Positions 58,656 to 64,000 of a stretch of 64,000 nucleotides of DNA are shown piece by piece (positions within the stretch are counted from its first letter, which is position 1; every line of letters begins with the position of its first letter). This DNA comes from Hymenobacter sediminis. GTDB taxonomy: Bacteria > Bacteroidota > Bacteroidia > Cytophagales > Hymenobacteraceae. Made by a program: the position numbers and the translations under genes. Under the pieces are notes generated by a model. That model saw only the letters and a program-made list of their open reading frames with translations. It did not search any database and was not told the DNA's origin. The stretch spans positions 124,001-188,000 of the forward strand of contig NZ_QKNS01000006.1 in the NCBI RefSeq assembly GCF_003231285.1, read 5' to 3'.

Positions 58656-59318
58656 TTGAGTCGAGTAAAACTGAAGCGCTTCGCCGATAATGCCGAGCGC
58701 CCTGATGTAATTGAGCCCGGTAAAGCCACGTATCAGCAGCTAGGCGGGCGCTGGCACGAAGAGTTCTTTCGCAACTCCAACCCCATTACCCTGGAGGTAG
58801 GCTGCGGCAAGGGCGAGTACACTGTGGGGCTGGCCGAGCGCTACCCCGAGCGCAACTTCCTGGGCCTCGACATCAAGGGGGAACGAATCTGGCGGGGTAG
58901 CACCCGCGCCGAGGCCCTGGGCCTGACCAACGTGGGTTTCCTGCGCACTCGCGCCCACGATTTACTCACGCATTTTGCGCCCGGCGAGCTGCACGAAATC
59001 TGGATTACCTTCCCCGATCCGCGCCCCCGCGACCGGGACATTAAGCGCCGCCTCACGGCCCCGCGCTTCCTGGACCTCTACCAGCAGGTGCTGCGCCCCG
59101 GCGGCCTCGTGCACCTGAAAACCGATAACGAAGGGCTGTTCGATTTCACCCTCGAAACCCTGCAGCAGCGGGCCGGTGCTACCATCCTCGCCCACACCAA
59201 AGACCTCTACGAGACGCCCGAATTGCTCCCGCACGCCGAGGACATACAGACGACCTTTGAGCGGAAATACCGCACTCTGGGCGTACCCATCAAGTATCTG
59301 CAGTTTCAGCTGAGTTAG
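58656..59318 (+). CDS. trmB: tRNA (guanine(46)-N7)-methyltransferase
   Basis: 220 residues from a TTG start (MSRVKLKRFADNAERPDVIE; no ATG at the right place). SAM-binding loop LEVGCGKGEYTVGLAERYP near 48, GLDIKGERIW, catalytic block ITFPDPRPRDRDIKRRLTAP and HLKTDNEGLFDFT. It forms m7G at position 46 of the tRNA variable loop. Full length. Common TrmB reads WPDPWPK-type at the active site; here it is FPDPRPR, as in other Bacteroidota. Confidence 0.94.
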   Translation: MSRVKLKRFADNAERPDVIEPGKATYQQLGGRWHEEFFRNSNPITLEVGCGKGEYTVGLAERYPERNFLGLDIKGERIWRGSTRAEALGLTNVGFLRTRAHDLLTHFAPGELHEIWITFPDPRPRDRDIKRRLTAPRFLDLYQQVLRPGGLVHLKTDNEGLFDFTLETLQQRAGATILAHTKDLYETPELLPHAEDIQTTFERKYRTLGVPIKYLQFQLS

Positions 59319-59372
59319 GTTGCGGCCTGGTAGAGGGGTAGGAGAAAAGCCCGGAACTGCTAGTTTAGCGGC

Positions 59373-60215
59373 ATGACACCTGCTTCTATCCCCGATACCC
59401 TGCCGCTGTTCCCGGAGTTGGACCGCCTGCTGCTGGAAATGCTCCGCAGCCTGTCTGCGGCCGATTGGGAGCGGCCCACGCTGGCGCCCGCCTGGACAGT
59501 GCGCGACGTAGCCCTGCACTTGCTCGATGGCAGCCTGCGCAGCCTCTCCATGCTCCGCGACGGCCACTTCGCTGGGCCCGGCCCCGCCAGCGGCGAGTAC
59601 CCCGACGTGGTGCGCTACCTCAACGAGTTGAACAACTCCTGGGTACAGGTGGGACAACGGCTCAGCCCGGCGGTGCTGATGGGGCTGCTGGAAGGAGTAG
59701 GGCCCGAGTACAACTCCTTTCTGACCTCGCTGGATCCGGCCGCGCCGGCCATGTTTTCGGTGGCGTGGGCTGGAGAGGCGCAGTCAACCAACCACTTTCA
59801 TGTGGCCCGCGAGTACACCGAGAAGTGGCATCATCAGCAGCAAATTCGGCAGGCAGTAGGGCAGGAGGCCCCGCTGCTCAGCCCGCCGCTCTACCGGCCT
59901 TTCCTGGCTACCAGCCTGCAGGCCTTGCCTTATCATTACCGGTCCGTGGCGGCGCCGGAGGGTACGGTAGTACGCTTTCACGTTTCTGGTGAGGGCGGCG
60001 ATACATGGTTTCTGCTCTGGACGTCGGCGGGCTGGACCCTGGGGCAACACTACGCCGAGGGCCCCGTGGCAGCCGAGGTTGAGCTGCCCGGCGAGGTAGC
60101 CTGGCGGCTGCTCACTAAAAGCTTACCCCCCGCCGAAGCCCAAAGGCGCCTGAAGCTACGTGGCCCGCAGCCATTAACGGACCCCGTTTATTCGTTGCTT
60201 ACAGTAATGGCTTAG
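59373..60215 (+). CDS. DinB/maleylpyruvate-isomerase N-terminal-like protein
   Basis: 280 residues. The first half matches the MPI-N/DinB four-helix bundle (DRLLLEMLRSLSAADWERPT, WTVRDVALHLLDGSLRSL, HFHVAREYTEKWHHQQQIRQ). His residues at VALHLLD and the HFH..W.H.Q motif form the usual metal site. The C-terminal half is a small beta domain (GTVVRFHVSGEGGDTWFLLW). Members are thiol-dependent isomerases or transferases; with bshB1 in the window a bacillithiol-dependent activity is plausible but unproven. It follows trmB and ends at a strong terminator. Confidence 0.83.
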   Translation: MTPASIPDTLPLFPELDRLLLEMLRSLSAADWERPTLAPAWTVRDVALHLLDGSLRSLSMLRDGHFAGPGPASGEYPDVVRYLNELNNSWVQVGQRLSPAVLMGLLEGVGPEYNSFLTSLDPAAPAMFSVAWAGEAQSTNHFHVAREYTEKWHHQQQIRQAVGQEAPLLSPPLYRPFLATSLQALPYHYRSVAAPEGTVVRFHVSGEGGDTWFLLWTSAGWTLGQHYAEGPVAAEVELPGEVAWRLLTKSLPPAEAQRRLKLRGPQPLTDPVYSLLTVMA

Positions 60216-60238
60216 GGCGTACTGGCACCCCTATACGT

Positions 60239-60278
60239 AAACCGGGGCCCTTCTCCGCGAAGAGAAGGGCCCCGGTTT
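60239..60278. terminator. Bidirectional terminator between convergent genes
   Basis: Perfect 16-bp stem AAACCGGGGCCCTTCT / AGAAGGGCCCCGGTTT with an 8-bp loop. Confidence 0.88.
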
Positions 60279-60300
60279 ATGTATGTATGGCTCGCTAAAC

Positions 60301-60921
60301 TTAGTCTTCTAGTTGCTCGAAGACAGCTTCCATTTCATCAAAGTCGCGCAGGCCGGGCTTGATTTCGTCGCCGCCCTGCAGCACAATGCCGGCCGGGTTT
60401 ACGGACCCCACATAGTTGCGCAGATTGTCAGGCGCGAAGCCAGCACCCAGCCAGATATTATACATCCGGGCATGCTCCGTGAGGCGGGTTACTTCGGCTG
60501 GGTTTGGTAGCGGATTGGGGGCAGTAGCAATAACGAAGCCAGCGTAGTGCGGCGCTTGCTCCCGCAGAAGCAGGTCTACGTCTTCGGGCAGCATATCCGG
60601 AACCCAGCTGATAAAGCGCAAAGCCGGAATACCTAGCTCGGCCAGCTCATCAGGAGTGTGGCGGCGGTGAAGCAACACCGCGTGCAGTCCGCACTGCTGG
60701 GCCACTACATTAATCTGGTCGATGGGAAGGGTATCAAACTCGCCGATGAGCTGTACGCCTGCTACCCAGCTGCTGAGCTCCTGCACCGTTTCGGGGGTGA
60801 GGGCGTCGGCGAAGGCTGGGTCGAGGCGGAAGGTGAGCGAATCTGCGCCCATGCCGGCGCAGTACCGGGCATCCGACAGGTTATTAATGCCGCGCACCAT
60901 CACGGGAACAATCAAAGGCAT
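60301..60921 (-). CDS. Phosphoribosylanthranilate isomerase-like protein lacking catalytic residues
   Basis: 206 residues with a TrpF-like TIM barrel. The start (VPVMVRGINNLSDARYCAGM) aligns with TrpF (KxCGI...DARxCAGxGAD), but the catalytic Cys is replaced by Arg10. The catalytic Asp segment (LLLD in TrpF) reads FVIATAP here. The phosphate-binding end is also changed (GIVLQGGDEIKPGLRDF). Length matches TrpF. So the fold is kept and the known active site is not. It is not next to any trp gene. Possibly a different isomerase, a binding protein, or a moonlighting scaffold. Confidence 0.8.
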   Translation of the reverse strand: MPLIVPVMVRGINNLSDARYCAGMGADSLTFRLDPAFADALTPETVQELSSWVAGVQLIGEFDTLPIDQINVVAQQCGLHAVLLHRRHTPDELAELGIPALRFISWVPDMLPEDVDLLLREQAPHYAGFVIATAPNPLPNPAEVTRLTEHARMYNIWLGAGFAPDNLRNYVGSVNPAGIVLQGGDEIKPGLRDFDEMEAVFEQLED

Positions 60922-61183
60922 ACGAAAAGGGAGGTCAGTGGCTTAAGAATCGAAAGGCTACAGCCTGCGGGCAGATGGTAGCGGTATTTGAGTGCAATAT
61001 TCGGGGATTTTTATGTGCGTATCATGAACTGGCTGTCTGATAACTGAATAAATAGCTCATAATGATGATGTTATGCAGGTAAAAGAGTTTTCCTTTTTCC
61101 GCAGGAATAACTTTTTGGCAAGCGAAAAATCGGCTTCATGCAGAAACGCGCGCCCTGGCAACCAGCAAAACTGGCAATTGACG

Positions 61184-61191
61184 TACCTTTG
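61184..61191 (+). promoter_or_regulatory. mnmA promoter minus-7 box
   Basis: TACCTTTG, 47 bp before the mnmA ATG; the upstream region 60922-61183 holds no other gene and is AT-richer than its surroundings. Confidence 0.55.
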
Positions 61192-61238
61192 CCTATTCGG
61201 CCGGAACCTTTCACGCTTCGGGCGCAATTTGATTCAGT

Positions 61239-62393
61239 ATGAACACAACGAAAGGACGGGTGCTGGTTGCCATGAGCGGCGGCATCGACAGCTCCGTGGC
61301 CGCCGTGCTGCTGCACGAGCAGGGCTACGAAGTGGTGGGTATGACCATGAAAACCTGGGATTACGCTTCGGCGGGTGGTAGCAAGAAAGAAACTGGCTGC
61401 TGCTCCCTCGACAGCATCAACGATGCCCGGCAGATTGCCGTGGAGTTGGGCTTCCCGCATTATATCATTGATATCCGCGACGAGTTCGGCGACTTTGTTA
61501 TCAGCAATTTCACCGAAGAATACCTGGCGGGCCGCACGCCTAATCCCTGCGTGCTTTGCAACACCCACATCAAGTGGGACGCGCTGCTCCGCCGGGCCGA
61601 CCAGCTGGGCTGCGAGTTCATTGCCACGGGCCACTATGCTCAGGTGCGTGAAGAAAACGGCCGCTACGTCATCAGCAAAGGCATCGACGAAAATAAGGAC
61701 CAGAGCTACGCGCTGTGGGGCGTGACCCAGGAAAGCCTGGCTCGTACTTTGTTTCCGCTGGGCCAGCTGCGCAAAACCGCCATCTACGACTTTGCCCGCG
61801 AGCGGGGCTTTACGGAGCTGGTGAACAAGCCCGAGAGCTACGAAATCTGCTTTATTCCTGACAACGACTACCGCGGCTTCCTGCGCCGCCGCGTACCGGG
61901 CCTGGAGGAGCGCGTAGCTGGCGGCGAGTTTGTGCTGCGCGACGGTACAGTGGTGGGCAAGCACGAAGGCTACCCCTTCTACACCATTGGGCAGCGCAAA
62001 GGGCTGGGCGTGGCTCTGGGCTTCCCGGCCTACGTTACGGCCATCGACCCCGAAACCAATCGGGTCGTGCTGGGCAACTTCGATGATCTGGCGAGCACCC
62101 GCACGGTAGTTGGCAAGCTCAACATGGGCAAGTTTGCGTCTCTGGAAGGCCGTGGGCTGGTACCGAGCATCACCAAAATCCGCTACAACCACGACGGCTC
62201 CCCGGCTTTTCTGGAGCAGAAGGGCGACAAGATTTATATCTACTTCGAGGAAGCCGTACACGCCGTGACCCCTGGTCAGGCCGCTGTTTTCTATGAAGGG
62301 CAAGATGTGCTGGGCGGCGGCTGGATTGAGCGCCACACTATTGGCGAAATCCCTGAGCCTTCTGCTGCGGCCGTAGCTGTGAGCGAAAGCTGA
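61239..62393 (+). CDS. mnmA: tRNA-specific 2-thiouridylase
   Basis: 384 residues. PP-loop AMSGGIDSSVAAVLLHEQG near 12, TMKTWDY, the catalytic Cys region NPCVLCNTHIKWDALL near 102, ATGHYAQ, and the second catalytic Cys in ESYEICFIPDNDYRGFL near 200. The C-terminal beta barrel follows (HEGYPFYTIGQRKGLGVALG). It thiolates U34 of Lys, Glu and Gln tRNAs using sulfur relayed from cysteine desulfurase. The acidic variant CCSLDSINDARQIA shortly after the PP-loop is typical of this group. Complete. Confidence 0.96.
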   Translation: MNTTKGRVLVAMSGGIDSSVAAVLLHEQGYEVVGMTMKTWDYASAGGSKKETGCCSLDSINDARQIAVELGFPHYIIDIRDEFGDFVISNFTEEYLAGRTPNPCVLCNTHIKWDALLRRADQLGCEFIATGHYAQVREENGRYVISKGIDENKDQSYALWGVTQESLARTLFPLGQLRKTAIYDFARERGFTELVNKPESYEICFIPDNDYRGFLRRRVPGLEERVAGGEFVLRDGTVVGKHEGYPFYTIGQRKGLGVALGFPAYVTAIDPETNRVVLGNFDDLASTRTVVGKLNMGKFASLEGRGLVPSITKIRYNHDGSPAFLEQKGDKIYIYFEEAVHAVTPGQAAVFYEGQDVLGGGWIERHTIGEIPEPSAAAVAVSES

Positions 62394-62416
62394 AACTTGT
62401 GGTTAAGGTAATTGTA

Positions 62417-62442
62417 GGGGCGCAAGCGAGAGTTTGCGCCCC
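62417..62442 (+). terminator. mnmA terminator
   Basis: GGGGCGCAA / TTGCGCCCC with an 8-bp loop, then GTTTGTTT. Confidence 0.8.
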
Positions 62443-62558
62443 GTTTGTTTCAATGGGGTAGGCAAAGTGTGGAACTGGTCGGGAAGAATAGCAGTTTCAG
62501 CGGCCAGCCAGCATCGGAATCAGAATCCTGTACTATTTTTCGACTCTATTAACCTTGT

Positions 62559-63314
62559 ATGAAAAAGTCGTATTCCTTATTGCACCGTCTGAGCGGCCGC
62601 CTAGGCAGCTATCTGACCTTTCTGATGTTGGTGGCTGCGGCTGGGCTTACCGGCTGCGAAAACGAAACGGAGGCTTTGCCGGACCAGGGGTTGGATTATT
62701 ACCCCTTGGAAGCAGGGGGATACCGGGTGTATGATGTCATCGACACCTCCTACCAGGCCAACGTACCCACCGTGCGCCGCTTCCAGTTCCGGGAGCAGGT
62801 AGAGAACGGCCAGGAAACCGACGCCACCGGGCAGGCGGTGTACCGCGTGGTTCGCTCGCGCCGCACCCTGCCGACCGATGCTTGGCAGGTAGATTCCGTA
62901 ATAACGGTGGCCGTAAGCAGCCAGGCCCTAACGGAGCAGCGCAACAACCGCCGTACGGTGGAGCTGGTGTTTCCGGTGCAGCCAAACCGTAAATGGAATC
63001 TGAACGCTTTTAATGCACTCGATACCCTGCCCGCCGAAAACCGCTTCTATGTTAGGGCAGGCGAGGCCTTCAGTGTCACACGTAACGGCCAAACTTACCG
63101 CTACGAGCAAACTGTAACGACTATCAATGACGTGGAGACAGATGTAAATGCTGCCTACGCCGTAGTACAGCGTACCACGTTTGCTAAGGGAATTGGGCCA
63201 GTGTACCGGGTGCGGCGCAGCTTTATCAGCCGCTGCGACGCGGCAGGCTGCAACCCCGACTTCAAGCAGCAGGGCCAGTCGCGCAGCGAGGTGCTGGTTG
63301 CTTCGGGTAAGTAG
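62559..63314 (+). CDS. Hypothetical lipoprotein
   Basis: 251 residues. The signal has a basic start (MKKSYSLLHRLSGRLG) and a hydrophobic core ending in a lipobox (AAGLTGC, Cys near 33). The mature sequence DYYPLEAGGYRVYDVIDTSY and following beta segments are seen in Cytophagales lipoproteins near other envelope genes, but no function is known. It is beta-rich with two late Cys (RCDAAGC). Likely anchored to the outer membrane or periplasmic face. Followed by a strong terminator. Confidence 0.75.
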   Translation: MKKSYSLLHRLSGRLGSYLTFLMLVAAAGLTGCENETEALPDQGLDYYPLEAGGYRVYDVIDTSYQANVPTVRRFQFREQVENGQETDATGQAVYRVVRSRRTLPTDAWQVDSVITVAVSSQALTEQRNNRRTVELVFPVQPNRKWNLNAFNALDTLPAENRFYVRAGEAFSVTRNGQTYRYEQTVTTINDVETDVNAAYAVVQRTTFAKGIGPVYRVRRSFISRCDAAGCNPDFKQQGQSRSEVLVASGK

Positions 63315-63341
63315 TCAGTAACGCCAGCAAAAGCGTACAAG

Positions 63342-63371
63342 GCCGGAGTGGTTTTCACTCCGGCTTTTTTT
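63342..63371 (+). terminator. Terminator after the lipoprotein
   Basis: GCCGGAGTG / CACTCCGGC with a 5-bp loop and seven T. Confidence 0.92.
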
Positions 63372-63468
63372 GTGTTCTGTTCACTGCGGGCTGCAAGTGC
63401 AACGGTCCCGGAAAAAGATAAGCTACAGGTTTCCTTTGTATCTTCCGCCAAGTCAAAATCCCATCCGC

Positions 63469-64000
63469 ATGGTTCTATCTCGTCTCTATTTCCGTTGGGT
63501 GCTTACGGTTGGTTTAACCGCGACAGGGCTAGGTGCCGCGGCAAACGAAACCGACCCTGCCAGGCCCACCACCCCGGCCGCCGGCACCGTGCGTAAGCAC
63601 CTGATTTATTTCAAGGACAAGGCCGGCACGCCCCACAGTACGGCTCAGCCCCAAACGTTTCTTTCGGCGCGGGCTGTGCAGCGGCGGCAGCGCCAGAATA
63701 TCCCGGTGTTGCCGCGCGATTTGCCCGTGAACCCTACCTATGTGCAGCAGGTGAAGGCCGTGCCGGGTGCCCAGCTCTGGTACACCTCCCGTTGGTTTAA
63801 CGCGGCCGTCGTAGCCTGCGACTCGGCGACGCTGCAGCAGGTACAAGCGCTGCCCTTCGTGCGCTCTGCCCGTACCTTGAACCGCAGCCTGCCTACCCCC
63901 CCCAAACGCGTAGAAGGGGGGACTACCCCTGCCACTCAGGCGAAAGGCACTCGCAGCCAGTATGGCATCGCCTACACCCAAGCTCAGATGATTGGAGCCG
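63469..64000 (+). CDS. S8 (subtilisin-like) serine peptidase, 5' part only
   Basis: 177 codons from ATG 63469 to the window edge. After a short signal-like start (VLTVGLTATGLGAAA) the prodomain reads KHLIYFKDKAGTPHST, RAVQRRQRQNIPVLPRDLPV, then VRSARTLNRSLPTPP. The end, YGIAYTQAQMIGA, is the segment just ahead of the catalytic Asp in Bacteroidota S8 peptidases. The active-site Asp, His and Ser lie beyond the window. Such peptidases in this group are usually secreted, often with a T9SS C-terminal signal, which cannot be checked here. Confidence 0.85.
   Translation, partial: MVLSRLYFRWVLTVGLTATGLGAAANETDPARPTTPAAGTVRKHLIYFKDKAGTPHSTAQPQTFLSARAVQRRQRQNIPVLPRDLPVNPTYVQQVKAVPGAQLWYTSRWFNAAVVACDSATLQQVQALPFVRSARTLNRSLPTPPKRVEGGTTPATQAKGTRSQYGIAYTQAQMIGA

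Noticed and set aside
61071..62336. 421-codon minus-strand frame opposite mnmA
   Set aside because: Complement of a fully conserved mnmA; composition (Val/Ala/His/Gln-rich) is typical of antisense frames.
1..64000. CRISPR arrays, rRNA, tmRNA or RNase P RNA
   Set aside because: No regularly spaced repeats and no conserved cores of these RNAs were recognised on either strand; only one tRNA was found.

Overview
The window reads as a chromosomal segment of a Bacteroidota bacterium of the order Cytophagales, most like Hymenobacter or a close relative. Reasons seen in the sequence: moderately high GC, a SusC/SusD pair, a short primary sigma factor without region 1.1, TAnnTTTG promoter boxes upstream of several genes, bacillithiol synthesis (BshB1), an ExbB/ExbD/TonB set and a bacterial HU-SPOR protein. 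The genus assignment is inference.

Layout. 1-2.0 kb: minus-strand envelope genes (glycosyltransferase cut by the window edge, LpxH-like phosphohydrolase, doubtful small membrane ORF). 2.6-3.2 kb: two decayed genes (SMR transporter, GNAT acetyltransferase). 3.6-5.4 kb: orphan sensor histidine kinase. 6.1-15.5 kb: a Sus-type locus with no glycan-degrading enzyme but four phosphoester hydrolases (PLC/GDPD-like, calcineurin-like, alkaline phosphatase, PI-PLC), which suggests capture and dephosphorylation of an inositol- or glycerol-phosphate compound. 15.7-18.2 kb: a small CNGKC-motif membrane protein, an MbnP-like lipoprotein and an MbnH-like di-heme peroxidase, a putative copper-binding module that depends on tryptophan oxidation. 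18.2-20.8 kb: a gene graveyard (kinase fragment, serine recombinase, tyrosine integrase) ending at tRNA-Met, probably an old integrated element.

21-39 kb is mainly housekeeping: START-like protein, LptF/G permease, rpsO, pnp, rpoD, trxB, M23/LysM peptidase, aldo/keto reductase, bshB1, accC, an alpha-oxoamine synthase (sphingolipid or sulfonolipid candidate), a histone H1-like protein, tyrS and holA. Strong hairpins separate most transcription units. 39.4-47.9 kb is accessory: lipoprotein, Xre/RES toxin-antitoxin pair, a large SWIM-SNF2 helicase bracketed by two near-identical palindromic repeats, a small hypothetical gene and a CarboxypepD_reg/alpha-beta hydrolase fusion. 48-57 kb is an envelope cluster: large TPR protein, plug-less outer-membrane barrel, HU-TM-SPOR protein, ExbB, ExbD and TonB. 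57-64 kb holds folC, trmB, a DinB/maleylpyruvate-isomerase-like protein, a TrpF paralogue lacking its catalytic residues, mnmA, a lipoprotein and the start of an S8 peptidase.

The points most worth following are the phosphoester Sus locus, the MbnP/MbnH module with its CNGKC neighbour, the TPR/barrel/HU-SPOR/ExbBD/TonB cluster, and the TGTCAT-ended palindrome family.
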